A DNA stretch of 39,015 bases from Candidatus Tayloriibacteriota bacterium (GCA_943354385.1 CALRBR010000006.1:1-39015); one strand, 5' to 3'. Numbered from the stretch's first letter, positions 27,618 through 37,947 are shown. The notes: a model not told the origin generated them from the sequence alone. Made by a program: numbers and translations.

Positions 27618-27744
27618 ATTACAAATTTCTTTCTTGGCACATCTTTTAAAGAGTACGAGTATTTTTCTGCTGAAAAATCTCTCAGTCTCGGCTACCGCCT
27701 TTCGAAGCCTCTTTAAAAGATATGCTTGCGACGAATTTTGTAAT
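27618..27744 (-). repeat. Structured intergenic element E3 between rpoC and dnaG
   Basis: Minus-strand core ATCTTTTAAAGAGGCTTCGAAAGGC-GGTA-GCCGAGACTGAGAG-ATTTTT-CAGCAG-AAAAAT-ACTCGTACTCTTTAAAAGAT. Confidence 0.85.
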
Positions 27745-27787
27745 ACCTCAACTTGTGGTGAAAGGTACAATTTCAGTAAAAATTGTA

Positions 27788-30700
27788 CTAATTACCACTC
27801 ACTTCACCTGCATCTCTCGCCTCCATTTCCGCAATCATATTCCATTTTGGACTACCCTTGAAACCACTACCTGCTGGAATAAGTCGTCCAATAATCACGT
27901 TCTCCATGAGACCAGCGAGCTCATCCTTACTGCCTCGGATTGCATTGTTGATTAAGATTCGAGTGGTGTGTTGGAATGATGCTGCCGACAAGAAGCTCCG
28001 TCTTGAAAGTGATACTTCAGTGATACCCATCACGACCGCCTCGGCTTTTGCCTCGATACCGCTGGCTTTCCTTACGATTTCATTCTCAGCATTTAGCTCG
28101 TGTTTATTAACAATATCACCAACCATGAGCTCAGTATCACCCCCATCCCTTACCTTAAGTCTAGAGAACATCTGTCTAACGATAATTTCAATATGTTTTC
28201 GAGACACGGCCTCCCCCTGAAGTTCGTAAATCTTACTTACTTCTGTAATAACATATTCTCGAGCCTTGTCCTTACCCGCGTACTTAAACACCTCGTCAAT
28301 ATCAGCTGAACCGTCAGTGATAATGTCTCCCTTCTTTACTTTATCGCCCACCTTTACAAGTGGCATACGTCGATAGTTGATAGAATATTCAATTGCGCTT
28401 GCCTTCTTGCCTCGGTCTTCGAGTTCTGGCATAACAGTGATAATCTTTTCCTTACCGAGTTCCTTGATATCAGTCACGAGACCGTCGACAGTATTTACTA
28501 CTGCAGGATTCTTTGGCTTTCGCTTTTCAAAGATTTCTTCCACTCGAGGAAGACCGGCAGTAATATCTCCGCCCACAGACGCCGTACCTCCAGCGTGGAA
28601 TGTACGCATTGTAAGCTGTGTACCTGGCTCACCGATCGCCTGACCTGCCACAGTACCTACCGCTTCACCAAGATCAACGAGCTTGTTTTTACCAAGATCA
28701 AGACCGTAACACTGGGCACAAATACCATTTAGAGACTTACACGAGAGTGGAGATCGTACAGAAACGTGATCAACGCCTGCCTCCTCGAGCATCACTGACT
28801 CTTCTTTGCTGATAAGATGACCCTTTGGCAAAAGTACCTTTCCTTTTACATCGAGACAGTCAGCAGCAAGTACTCGTCCGCGAATACTCTTTGATATAGC
28901 GACCTCGATACCGAGGGCATTTAATTTGGTAATTGCTATACCTTCTTTGGTACCACAATCATCTTCACTTACCATAATATCTTGTGCTACCACGAAAAGT
29001 TTTCGAGTAAGATATCCTGCTTTTGCGGTGTTGAGTGCGGTATCTGTGAGACCCTTTCGAGAACCGTGAGTAGTAATAAAGTATTCGATCGGTGTAAGAC
29101 CTTCTTTACTACATGAGAGAATTGGGAGTTCGATAGTCTCTCCGGCAGTATTCTGAATAAGACCCTTCATACCGGCCATCTGTGTGATCTGTGAGTAGGA
29201 ACCTCGAGCTCCAGAGTTTACCATATCGTATACTGAGCCATTTTTATCTAGTGACGCAGGCATCAGTTTTTCAACATCGTTCTTTGCCTTGTGCCAGATT
29301 TCAATATTTTTTCTAAGTCGCTCTTCCTCTGTAAGGAGCCCTTCGTTGTACTGACTTACCACAGCTTCAGACTGAATTTTTGCTTTTGAGATAATACCAT
29401 TTCTTTCTGCTGGAATCACTATGTCGTCAATACCCCATGTGATACCTGAGCGAGTAACGTACTTGAATCCGAAGGCTTTGATACTATCGATAATAGGTGG
29501 GACGTTTTCAATGCCGTATTTGTTAATAAGTTTATCCACAATCACAGTCATCTTCTTGCGATCGATTTCTGAATTTATATATGGATAATCCTTTGGCAAA
29601 ACAGCGTTGAATAGAATTCTACCGACAGTAGTCTCGAATACCTTACCTTCAAACTGTGCGTACTTTTCACTTTCTGAACCAAGTACCCTAATCTTCGCAC
29701 GAATATCCACAGCATCGAAGTTATATGCTACGAGAGCACTACCGGGACTCTCAAAGAATTTACCCTCTCCTTTTTGTTTCTCCATGTCTTTGGTCACCCA
29801 GAAACAACCGAGCACAATGTCCAACATTTTATTTGAAACCACAGGTTCCCCACTACCTGGCTTTAGAATGTTTTTATCTGATGCCATAATTTCCTTTGCC
29901 TCTAGCTGAGCTGCGTCTGAGAGGGGTACATGAACAGCCATCTGATCTCCGTCGAAGTCCGCGTTGAAAGCGTTACAGACGAGTGGGTGCACCTGAATAG
30001 CATCACCCTCGATGAGGATTGGTTTGAATGCCTGTATACCAAGTCGGTGCAAAGTCGGTGCACGATTCAAAAGCACATAGCGGTCTTTGATTACATCTTC
30101 GAGAATCGCCCACACTTCTGGAATACCGTCGTCAATGAGTCGGCCAGCTCCACGGATGTTAAAGGCAAGCTCTTTCTGGAGCAACTGTGATATAACAAAT
30201 GGCTTAAAAAGTTCGAGTGCCATGTGTTTTGGAAGCCCACACTGATTGAGGTTGAGCTCTGGGCCAACAACAATAACGGATCGTCCTGAATAGTCTACTC
30301 GTTTACCGAGAAGATTTTGACGAAAAAGACCTCGTTTACCCTTAAGATTGTCAGAAAGTGATTTGAGTGATCTCTTTTGTGCCTGACTGACAGACGAGAA
30401 GACATTATTACCATGACGTATTGAGTTGTCGATAAGAGAATCCACCGCCTCTTGCAAGATTCGCTTTTCATTTCGCAAAATTACATCAGGAGCACTGATT
30501 TCTTTGAGCTTTAGAAGACGATTATTTCGATTGATTACACGGCGATAAAGATCGTTAATATCTGATGTTGCATATCGTCCACCATCAAGCGGTACCATTG
30601 GTCTTAGTGCTGGTGGGATAACTGGAATACGAGTCAGAAACATCCACTCAGGCCGAATTTTTGATTCAAGCATAGAAGACACGAGGCTAAGTCGCTTGTG

Positions 30701-31456
30701 TATCTTCTCTCGATCTACTGAACTGGCATCTTCGAGCTCAGCAGTAAGATTTTCAAAAAGTTTCTGAAGATCTATATTTTTGAGAATATCAAAAATTGCT
30801 TCTGCGCCAATAGCCGCCTCAAACAAAGTGCCGTACTTTACAGAAAATTTGTGATACAGCAATTCATCAAGTACCACTCCAGGCGTAAGACTTTCTATTT
30901 CTTTTTTTGCGTTGATCAAAAGTTCCTTCAGAGCCTCTTTGGTCTTCTCGTCCTGTGCAGCTTTTACCTTTGATTTGAATTCGGAATCCAGCTCTCGTAG
31001 AAACTGCTCTTTTGCCGGTTCTGAAACAGATGTAACGATATATCCCGCAAAGTAAATTACTTTTTCAAGATCGGCTGTCGTCATACCGAGAATAGTACCG
31101 ATACGAGATGGCATGCTTCGGAGAAACCAGATATGTGACACTGGTGTCGCTAGCTCAATATGTCCCATTCGCTCTCGTCTTACAATAGACCGAGTAATTT
31201 CCACCCCACACTTCTCACAAACAATCCCCTTGTATCTGATACCTCGATATTTTCCACAATAACACTCCCAGTCCTTATCTGGTCCAAAGATTTTTTCATC
31301 AAAAAGACCACTTTTCTCAGATCGCTGAGTTCTGTAATTAATAGTTTCTGGCTTAGTAATCTCACCAAATGACCAGTCGAGGATACGATCTGGTGATGCA
31401 AGTCTTAGGCTCACTACATCAAAATCATGCACATCTGTTGTTTTATTTTTTATCAT
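27788..31456 (-). CDS. rpoC: DNA-directed RNA polymerase subunit beta'
   Basis: [66 protein letters not shown]. Confidence 0.98.
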   Translation of the reverse strand: MIKNKTTDVHDFDVVSLRLASPDRILDWSFGEITKPETINYRTQRSEKSGLFDEKIFGPDKDWECYCGKYRGIRYKGIVCEKCGVEITRSIVRRERMGHIELATPVSHIWFLRSMPSRIGTILGMTTADLEKVIYFAGYIVTSVSEPAKEQFLRELDSEFKSKVKAAQDEKTKEALKELLINAKKEIESLTPGVVLDELLYHKFSVKYGTLFEAAIGAEAIFDILKNIDLQKLFENLTAELEDASSVDREKIHKRLSLVSSMLESKIRPEWMFLTRIPVIPPALRPMVPLDGGRYATSDINDLYRRVINRNNRLLKLKEISAPDVILRNEKRILQEAVDSLIDNSIRHGNNVFSSVSQAQKRSLKSLSDNLKGKRGLFRQNLLGKRVDYSGRSVIVVGPELNLNQCGLPKHMALELFKPFVISQLLQKELAFNIRGAGRLIDDGIPEVWAILEDVIKDRYVLLNRAPTLHRLGIQAFKPILIEGDAIQVHPLVCNAFNADFDGDQMAVHVPLSDAAQLEAKEIMASDKNILKPGSGEPVVSNKMLDIVLGCFWVTKDMEKQKGEGKFFESPGSALVAYNFDAVDIRAKIRVLGSESEKYAQFEGKVFETTVGRILFNAVLPKDYPYINSEIDRKKMTVIVDKLINKYGIENVPPIIDSIKAFGFKYVTRSGITWGIDDIVIPAERNGIISKAKIQSEAVVSQYNEGLLTEEERLRKNIEIWHKAKNDVEKLMPASLDKNGSVYDMVNSGARGSYSQITQMAGMKGLIQNTAGETIELPILSCSKEGLTPIEYFITTHGSRKGLTDTALNTAKAGYLTRKLFVVAQDIMVSEDDCGTKEGIAITKLNALGIEVAISKSIRGRVLAADCLDVKGKVLLPKGHLISKEESVMLEEAGVDHVSVRSPLSCKSLNGICAQCYGLDLGKNKLVDLGEAVGTVAGQAIGEPGTQLTMRTFHAGGTASVGGDITAGLPRVEEIFEKRKPKNPAVVNTVDGLVTDIKELGKEKIITVMPELEDRGKKASAIEYSINYRRMPLVKVGDKVKKGDIITDGSADIDEVFKYAGKDKAREYVITEVSKIYELQGEAVSRKHIEIIVRQMFSRLKVRDGGDTELMVGDIVNKHELNAENEIVRKASGIEAKAEAVVMGITEVSLSRRSFLSAASFQHTTRILINNAIRGSKDELAGLMENVIIGRLIPAGSGFKGSPKWNMIAEMEARDAGEVSGN

Positions 31457-31480
31457 TGTATTTGTGTGATTATGTAATGA

Positions 31481-34400
31481 TTAATAATTTGCATCCTGAT
31501 CATTGTCTGGTTTCTCCTTCTTGAGCTCAACATCAAGAGCAAGACCACGTAGACTATTCAAGAGTACGTTAAATGATGCTGGGATGTTTGGAAGGCTGAG
31601 CTTATTGCCCTTTACGATCGCATCAAATGCAGCTGAACGACCGACAATATCGTCTGATTTTATAGTCAACATTTCACGAAGTGTATGTGCTGCACCATGA
31701 CCCAGGAGGGCCCACACTTCCATTTCTCCAAATCGCTGTCCTCCACCCTGTGCCTTTCCTCCAAGTGGCTGTTGGGTAATGAGTGAATACGGACCAATAG
31801 ATCGCATGTGGATCTTGTCTTCCACCATGTGGTGAAGCTTCATGATGTACATGTATCCGACAGCAATATCCTGATCAAATTTAACACCAGTTCGGCCATC
31901 ATAAAGAGTCATTTTGCCGTTTTCGTTGAAACCCGCCTTCTTCAGTTCAGCCTTGATCTCAGTATCTGTTGCACCTACAAACGGTGGCACAATAGCCTGA
32001 TAATTTAGGGCATTTGCAGCAAGACCGAGGTGGAGCTCGAGGATTTGCCCAAGGTTCATACGAGAAGGTACACCGAGTGGAGTAAGGATCACGTCCACAG
32101 GGGTTCCATCTGCCATATATGGCATATCTTCCTCAGGAAGGATTCTAGAAATAACACCCTTGTTTCCGTGTCGTCCAGCTAGCTTATCTCCTACTGATAC
32201 GTTTCGGAGCTGTGCTACTTCAATATAAATCTTCTTTATAATACCTGATTCGAGCTTGTCTCCCTTTTCTCGAGAAAAGATTTTAACACTGATCACACGA
32301 CCTCGCTTACCGTTTTCAATTCGCTTTGAAGTATCTTTTACGTCCCGAGCTTTTTCACCGAAAATAGATCGCAAAAGTCGCTCTTCTGGAGTGAGCTGTG
32401 TTTCGCCCTTTGGAGTAATTTTACCGACGAGAATATCACCTGGTCGTACTTCCGCACCAACTCGGATCACACCGTCTTCTGCGAGGTTTTTGAGTTTGGT
32501 CTCCCCTACATTTGGAATATCACAAGTAGTGACTTCTGGGCCGAGCTTTGTATCTCGTACATTCACCACAAACTCTTCTATATGAATACTGGTAAACTTA
32601 CTGTCTTTCACAAGTCTCTCTGAAAGAATGATCGCGTCTTCGTAGTTTGATCCAGACCAGGTCATGAAAGCCACAAGCATGTTCTGACCGAGAGCAATTT
32701 CTCCGTTATCACTTGATGAGGTGTCCGCGAGAATATCGCCCTTCTTTACTTTTTGTCCAAGGTCGACAATAGGTCGCTGGTGGAAAGCAGTAAAGCCGTT
32801 GGTTCGAGAAAAATGCACGAGAGTGTAATGTTTCTCCTTACCTTTTGCATTCTTTACTTTGATTTGTTTTGAGTCTACATAAGTAACAGTGACGTCCTCT
32901 TCAGCTACGATCACTCGTCCTGAGTCGAGCACAGCCTTTCTTTCAATACCGGTTGCTACGAGTGGCGCTTCTGGCACGATACATGGTGTCGCCTGCTTTT
33001 GCATGTTACTACCCATGAGTGCTCGGTTTGCATCATCGTGGTTTAGGAATGGAATCATACCAGTCGCGATAGAAAAGGCCTGGTTTGTAGCCACGTCGAT
33101 GTAGTCCACTTCATTTGACTTAACCAAAACTGGGTTACCATTTACACGCACCTCTACTTCGTCCTGAGTGATTTTACCTGACTTGTCGTATGGAGTAGCG
33201 GCAGAAGCTATTTTGAAGTTTTCCTCTTCGAGTGCGTTAAAATATTTGATTTCTTTGGTAACCTTACCCTCCTTTACTTTTGCATATGGAGTTTCGATCA
33301 TACCGAACTCATTGATTCGTGCATAAACAGAAAGGCGCAAAATGAGACCGATGTTTGGACCTTCGGGAGTATGAATAGGACAAACGCGACCATAGTGTGA
33401 AGTATGCACGTCTCGCACTTCAAAGCCCGCTCGCTCTCGTGTAAGTCCACCTGGTCCAAGTGCTGAAAGTGTTCGTAGGTGCTCAACCTCCTGTAGCACG
33501 TTTTCCTGTGCCATAAACTGTGAGAGCTGGTTGGTAGTGAAAAACTCTTTGAGTCGAGCTTGGAGTGGTCGAGGAGAAATAAATTGCACAGGCAAAGAAG
33601 TGTCTGGATCGATGGTCGACATTCGATCAGTAATATTTCTCTTCATCTGAGACATACCGACACGGATCTTCTGTTGTAGAAGTTCTCCCACATATCGCAC
33701 TCGTCGTGAGCCGAGGTGGTCAATATCGTCTTCTACCGCGTCAGGAGTACTATTCAAAGTAATAATGTGAGCCACGATAGTTGCCACGTCCTCAGCTGAT
33801 ATGGTTTTTCTCTCCGTAGACTTTTCATCAACAGGCTTTGAAAAGCGTTTATTAAATCTAAGTCTTCCAACTTTTGAAAGGTCGTATCTTTCAGGGCTAA
33901 AAATACCCTGCACAAATTCTCGCGCGTTATCTGCGGTTGCCAAATCTCCATCTCGAAGCTTTTTGTGGATTTCAATATACGCATCATCAGTAGTCTTTGC
34001 GTGATCCTTTGCAAGAGTCGTCTCGATATATGGCTTTGCTAAATCATTTCCCTTGAAAAGAGCTAGAATATCGGCATTGCTCGAAGCACCGAGGGCTCGC
34101 ATGAGCGAAGTCACCGCAAATTTTCTCTTGCGGTCGATACGTACATAGATAACACCATCTGGATCGCTTTCGATTTCAATCCATACACCTCGAGCTGGGA
34201 TGATTTTCGCTCCAAAATAGTTTTTACCTTTTGATTCAGATACCGTAAAGAAAATACCGAATGATCTTGCGAGCTGTGGCACGATAACTCGCTCGATACC
34301 ATTTATAATAAAGGTACCGTGTGAAGTCATGAGTGGAAAATCCGCCAAAAACATTTCCTGCTCCTTTACAGAGTTGAAAAGTTTGTTCTTGAGCTTGATT

Positions 34401-34663
34401 TTGATCTTTAGTGATCCCTCGTATGAAAGTTTATTGGCTTTTGCGTAGTGTTCGTCACATTTTGCCTGACCAAGTTCAAAACCCGTGAAAGAGAGCTCAA
34501 ATTTCTTCTTTGAGTAATCCTCGATTGGAGAAAATTCAGTGAACACATCACTGAGGCCTTTTTCAATGAGCCACTTGAAAGAGTCTGTCTGTGCCTCTAC
34601 GAAGTTTGGCATCTCCGTGAGCGCCTCCTTGAATCGTCCGAAATACTTTTTCTCTCTTTTCAT
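31481..34663 (-). CDS. rpoB: DNA-directed RNA polymerase subunit beta
   Basis: HYGRVCPIHTPEGPNIGLI, SGSNYEDAIILSERLVK, GDKLAGRHGNKGVISRILPEEDMP, GGKAQGGGQRFGEMEVWALLGHGAAHTLREMLT. Confidence 0.98.
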   Translation of the reverse strand: MKREKKYFGRFKEALTEMPNFVEAQTDSFKWLIEKGLSDVFTEFSPIEDYSKKKFELSFTGFELGQAKCDEHYAKANKLSYEGSLKIKIKLKNKLFNSVKEQEMFLADFPLMTSHGTFIINGIERVIVPQLARSFGIFFTVSESKGKNYFGAKIIPARGVWIEIESDPDGVIYVRIDRKRKFAVTSLMRALGASSNADILALFKGNDLAKPYIETTLAKDHAKTTDDAYIEIHKKLRDGDLATADNAREFVQGIFSPERYDLSKVGRLRFNKRFSKPVDEKSTERKTISAEDVATIVAHIITLNSTPDAVEDDIDHLGSRRVRYVGELLQQKIRVGMSQMKRNITDRMSTIDPDTSLPVQFISPRPLQARLKEFFTTNQLSQFMAQENVLQEVEHLRTLSALGPGGLTRERAGFEVRDVHTSHYGRVCPIHTPEGPNIGLILRLSVYARINEFGMIETPYAKVKEGKVTKEIKYFNALEEENFKIASAATPYDKSGKITQDEVEVRVNGNPVLVKSNEVDYIDVATNQAFSIATGMIPFLNHDDANRALMGSNMQKQATPCIVPEAPLVATGIERKAVLDSGRVIVAEEDVTVTYVDSKQIKVKNAKGKEKHYTLVHFSRTNGFTAFHQRPIVDLGQKVKKGDILADTSSSDNGEIALGQNMLVAFMTWSGSNYEDAIILSERLVKDSKFTSIHIEEFVVNVRDTKLGPEVTTCDIPNVGETKLKNLAEDGVIRVGAEVRPGDILVGKITPKGETQLTPEERLLRSIFGEKARDVKDTSKRIENGKRGRVISVKIFSREKGDKLESGIIKKIYIEVAQLRNVSVGDKLAGRHGNKGVISRILPEEDMPYMADGTPVDVILTPLGVPSRMNLGQILELHLGLAANALNYQAIVPPFVGATDTEIKAELKKAGFNENGKMTLYDGRTGVKFDQDIAVGYMYIMKLHHMVEDKIHMRSIGPYSLITQQPLGGKAQGGGQRFGEMEVWALLGHGAAHTLREMLTIKSDDIVGRSAAFDAIVKGNKLSLPNIPASFNVLLNSLRGLALDVELKKEKPDNDQDANY

Positions 34664-34709
34664 GGGTGTGTTCTAAATTATTAAAATAATAACTACCGGG
34701 CACAAAATA

Positions 34710-34745
34710 AGCACAAAAACAAAAAACCTGCCACATGTTGTGGCA
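34710..34745 (-). terminator. Putative attenuator/terminator hairpin in the rpoB leader
   Basis: Minus strand TGCCACA-ACA-TGTGGCA-GGTTTTTTGTTTTT, downstream of the 34859-34887 promoter and upstream of the rpoB ATG. Confidence 0.6.
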
Positions 34746-34858
34746 ATTTCTAATAAAAACTATTTGCTATTATATATGTGTATGCAAGATTCTTAGGCTT
34801 AATTACTTCCTAAAATACGATTTGTGTGCCATAACTCAATCCTGCAATCGTGGGGGAA

Positions 34859-34887
34859 AGTATATACCCATGCCTTTTTCTTGTCAA
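34859..34887 (-). promoter_or_regulatory. Near-consensus promoter for rpoB (TTGACA-N17-TATACT)
   Basis: Minus strand TTGACA-agaaaaaggcatgggta-TATACT. Confidence 0.85.
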
Positions 34888-34953
34888 GACCTTAGTTATC
34901 CACAGGATAGATAACTAAAACACAACTATTTAAAATAGACCACTCCGATATTC

Positions 34954-35829
34954 TTACTTTCCCATCGGTATCTCCAATGTAAATATCGAACCTTTATTTA
35001 CCCCTTTTGAATACGCAGAAATCTTTCCATTATGTCTATCAACAATTGTACTCGAAACGTATAGGCTAACACCCATTCCTTCTGTATCCATTTCTTTTGC
35101 ATCTTTTCCTCTAAAAAAACTTTTAAAAAGGTGCCTACGGTCACTTTTTTTCAAACCAACTCCACTATCAGTAATTTTTAAGACAATAACATCTTTATTG
35201 CGATAAATAGAAATACCCACCGTTCCACCGACTGGTGTATACCTTATTGCATTATCAATAAGTGTATTTACAACAAAAGTTATTTTTACTTTATCAATAA
35301 TTATTAGTGGCAAATCACTCTCATTACTAATTGAGAACAAAATTTTCTTTTGTCGTATTAATTCTGAGTGTTTTATAAGGACAGAGTCAATTATTTCCCT
35401 AATAGCCACGGCTTCGTATGCATATTCACTCATTTTTTCATCTGATTTTGAAAACCCAACCAAAATATTAACTATTTCTATCAACTTACTATCCGCTATC
35501 TCTATTTGCTTTAATAAGTCTTCTTTTTGTTGAAAGGTGATATCCTTTTGAAGTGTTTCGATCGCCCATTTTATACCAGTGAGCGGTGTTCGAAATTTGT
35601 GAGTAACGATAGTAATAAACTCACTCCTGATCCGATTTTCCTCAACCCTCTGCAGGTAAAAAATTAAGGCCACAAAAAAAGCGAGGAGTGCTGATATATA
35701 TGTTGTTGTTTTTAATGACCATGCTGAAATATTCAAACCGAAAAAACTCTTATCTATCGTCAACATCACCATCAAAACAAGGATGCTGATAATTAGAAGA
35801 AAATTCAATCTAAATTGATTTTTGTCCAT
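34954..35829 (-). CDS. Membrane sensor histidine kinase
   Basis: Two TM segments; H-box ITIVTHKFRTPLTGIKWAIE; N-box TLIDNAIRYTP; G-box ITDSGVGL and GMGVSLYVSSTIVDRHNGKI. Confidence 0.92.
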   Translation of the reverse strand: MDKNQFRLNFLLIISILVLMVMLTIDKSFFGLNISAWSLKTTTYISALLAFFVALIFYLQRVEENRIRSEFITIVTHKFRTPLTGIKWAIETLQKDITFQQKEDLLKQIEIADSKLIEIVNILVGFSKSDEKMSEYAYEAVAIREIIDSVLIKHSELIRQKKILFSISNESDLPLIIIDKVKITFVVNTLIDNAIRYTPVGGTVGISIYRNKDVIVLKITDSGVGLKKSDRRHLFKSFFRGKDAKEMDTEGMGVSLYVSSTIVDRHNGKISAYSKGVNKGSIFTLEIPMGK

Positions 35830-35842
35830 ACTTTATATTATA

Positions 35843-37009
35843 TCACAACGAAATATCTGGCGTATTTACCTGTTGATTGATACGTGTATAGATAACGGTC
35901 TTGGCAAAATTTACCTCCCCCATCCTAATCTGGGATTTCACATCTTCTGATACCGGTGACAGATCGGCGAGAGAATCTAGGATAGCTGTAGTGTTAGCGG
36001 GTGAAGCCACCTTTACTTCCGATTTGATAATCGATATCGGAATAAGTCTATATACACTTTTTTTCTTTGTATACGTAAGCTCGAGGGTCAATCCATGGGT
36101 AGTGTCGTATGAAAAATCCTGATCAAATACAAAATTACCGAGAGAGTAGAAAATCGGCTTATCTTTGTATATTTCAATCGGCTCGATGACGTGTGGATGT
36201 GCACCTACCACCACATCAGCACCAGCATCGATAAATGCACGGGCAAGCTCTTTCTGATTTGCGTTGGCTTTTTTATTATATTCAGATCCCCAATGTGGAA
36301 ATACGATGACTAAATCGGCTTCGGCCTTCATTTTACTTATTTCCACTAGCACAAGGTCGAGATTTTGATAAATAAACTCATGGAAACCGACAAAGCCGAT
36401 CTTTACTCCATTGACCTCGACTATTTTTGATAATTCTACAGTATTAAATGGATCTCCAAAATATCCAATGCCACTTTCAGACAAATATTGGCGGGTCTGG
36501 ACCAGTCCCTCCTCTCCAAAATTAGTGGTGTGATTATTCGCTAGAGAGAAAAGAGTGAAGCCGAGATTTTTTAACATAGGAATCACTGTTGGGTCAAAAG
36601 TAAATGTCAGTGGTGCATCTTTTATACCCACAGTCTTTGATTTAAAATCTGTAAAAGACCCTTCGAGATTACCGACCACAATGTCGTGTCCCGAAAGTAG
36701 GTCTTTTATCTGAGCAAAAGGATACTCCTGACCATATTCGCCCATTCTATACCTCACACCACGGTCAAGCATCATGTCCCCAAAAAGGAAAAGTTTTACT
36801 GACTGAGTTTTGTATATAACTGGCAAGTCTATAGCCAACAGAGCATCCGAAATATTTTCTTCGCCAAAAACCTCAATTCTCGCGTTCAATATAAAAATAA
36901 ACTCCACAAAAAAAATTGCTAGGAGCAACCACGCCCAGACAATCGGTTTTACCGAACTTTTAGCAAGAACGGTCCTTTCTAGGATTTGTTCCTCATTTGA
37001 TTTCTCCAT
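35843..37009 (-). CDS. CapA-family (poly-gamma-glutamate synthesis type) metallophosphatase-like protein
   Basis: LFLFGDMMLDRGV, VGNLEGSFTD, FSLANNHTTNFGEEGLVQT, VFPHWGSEYNKKAN, GADVVVGAHPHVIEPIEIYKDKPIFYSLGNFVFDQ. Confidence 0.93.
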   Translation of the reverse strand: MEKSNEEQILERTVLAKSSVKPIVWAWLLLAIFFVEFIFILNARIEVFGEENISDALLAIDLPVIYKTQSVKLFLFGDMMLDRGVRYRMGEYGQEYPFAQIKDLLSGHDIVVGNLEGSFTDFKSKTVGIKDAPLTFTFDPTVIPMLKNLGFTLFSLANNHTTNFGEEGLVQTRQYLSESGIGYFGDPFNTVELSKIVEVNGVKIGFVGFHEFIYQNLDLVLVEISKMKAEADLVIVFPHWGSEYNKKANANQKELARAFIDAGADVVVGAHPHVIEPIEIYKDKPIFYSLGNFVFDQDFSYDTTHGLTLELTYTKKKSVYRLIPISIIKSEVKVASPANTTAILDSLADLSPVSEDVKSQIRMGEVNFAKTVIYTRINQQVNTPDISL

Positions 37010-37650
37010 TCGTCAATTTTTTTATGATCTCCAGAAAGCAATACAGGTGGCACACTATACTTTTTCTTTTTATAGACAATAGTTTCAGGGCGAGTATATA
37101 CATCTGGGCTCGAAGCCCGGGCCTCTTCCCTCGAAGCAAAATCCCCAAGCACCCCTTCTACTTGCCGTGCCATACAGTCTATCACAAGCATCGCGGGGAG
37201 CTCCCCTCCGGTCAAGACAAAGGGCCCCACAGAAACTTCCTCCACTTTAAAAACTTTTTTCACCCGCGCATCGATTCCCTCGTAGCGACCACAAACAAGG
37301 ATGATATCTGAGCAATTTTTTGTGGCCACTTTTGCATATTCAGTATCAAACTGTTTACCCGATGGAGAAAAATAGACGATCTTTACTTTTCTTTTTTTAC
37401 CTTTTGCTTTTTCGATAGCTTTTATAACTGGCAGGGCTTCTATCACCATACCGGGGCCACCGCCATACGGCTTATCATCTACTCTCCTTTCAGAATATGT
37501 TTGTGGGCGGTTTTTAGGCTGTATCACAAATTCCCGTGGGTTGTAAAAATTAACCGTAATTTTTTTGTCTTTTATCGCCCGTTTCAAAATAGACTCGCTG
37601 AGATAAGAGCTAAATGATTCTGGGAATAAGGTGATGATATGGAAATTCAT
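36979..37650 (-). CDS. trmD: tRNA (guanine(37)-N1)-methyltransferase
   Basis: MNFHIITLFPESFSSYLSESILKRA, DDKPYGGGPGMVI, LVCGRYEGIDARV, VGPFVLTGGELPAMLVIDCMARQVEGVLG. Overlaps the annotated capA start by 31 nt. Confidence 0.96.
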   Translation of the reverse strand: MNFHIITLFPESFSSYLSESILKRAIKDKKITVNFYNPREFVIQPKNRPQTYSERRVDDKPYGGGPGMVIEALPVIKAIEKAKGKKRKVKIVYFSPSGKQFDTEYAKVATKNCSDIILVCGRYEGIDARVKKVFKVEEVSVGPFVLTGGELPAMLVIDCMARQVEGVLGDFASREEARASSPDVYTRPETIVYKKKKYSVPPVLLSGDHKKIDEWRNQMRNKS

Positions 37651-37671
37651 GATCTATAGTATTGACTCAAC

Positions 37672-37861
37672 AAAAAAAATAAACCCCCGGCCTATTACTC
37701 ATTCGGCCGGGGGTTTTTCGATTCTACTTCGGTGTTACACCCTTTTTTTGAGAGTAACTGCATCGTGTGTCGCACGACCGAGTGACCGAAGCTGCTGCCT
37801 CAACATTCGCTACTCAGACACCTACCCGTCAGGTGGGGGAAGCGATGGGTACAAGCATCTA
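37672..37861 (-). ncRNA. Candidate structured RNA / leader upstream of trmD
   Basis: Minus-strand promoter TTGACT-N16-TATAAT just upstream; internal stems (CATCGCT/AGCGaATG, CACCT/AGGTG, TTGAG/CTCAA, TCGTG/CACGA); ends in a 12-bp GC-rich hairpin plus U-run. No ORF explains it. Confidence 0.6.
37681..37716. terminator. Strong 12-bp GC-rich terminator hairpin upstream of trmD
   Basis: AAACCCCCGGCC-N12-GGCCGGGGGTTT; T-runs on both sides. Confidence 0.85.
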
Positions 37862-37867
37862 TAGCCT

Positions 37868-37895
37868 ATTATAGCAGAATTTAATACAAAGTCAA
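37868..37895 (-). promoter_or_regulatory. Promoter TTGACT-N16-TATAAT with extended -10 (TGCTATAAT)
   Basis: Minus strand ttgactttgtattaaattctgctataat. Confidence 0.8.
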
Positions 37896-37896
37896 G

Positions 37897-37922
37897 AAAA
37901 AACACCTTGCGAGGTGTTTTTT
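37897..37922. terminator. Terminator 3' of khpA
   Basis: AAAAACACCT-TGCG-AGGTGTTTTTT. Confidence 0.8.
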
Positions 37923-37947
37923 CTGCTTAATTTAGAGTAGCGGCAAC

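Noticed and set aside
27594-27770. N-terminal 59-codon extension of dnaG in the ORF track
   Set aside because: It translates element E3; homologous primases begin near [18 protein letters not shown].
28100-34014. Many antisense ORFs within rpoB/rpoC/dnaE
   Set aside because: Overlap highly conserved genes on the other strand; no recognisable domains; expected shadow ORFs.
8723-34663. Inteins in dnaE, rpoB or rpoC
   Set aside because: Protein lengths and continuous conserved motifs leave no room for an intein insertion.
36979-37009. 31-nt trmD/capA overlap as a translational coupling device
   Set aside because: The capA start codon is uncertain; a downstream start would remove most of the overlap, so this is not worth a separate claim.
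37672-37861. SRP (4.5S) RNA assignment of the trmD-upstream region
   Set aside because: The plus strand contains GTCAGGTGGGGGAAGC, reminiscent of SRP domain IV, but no hairpin can form between the motif halves and the promoter and terminator point to the opposite strand.
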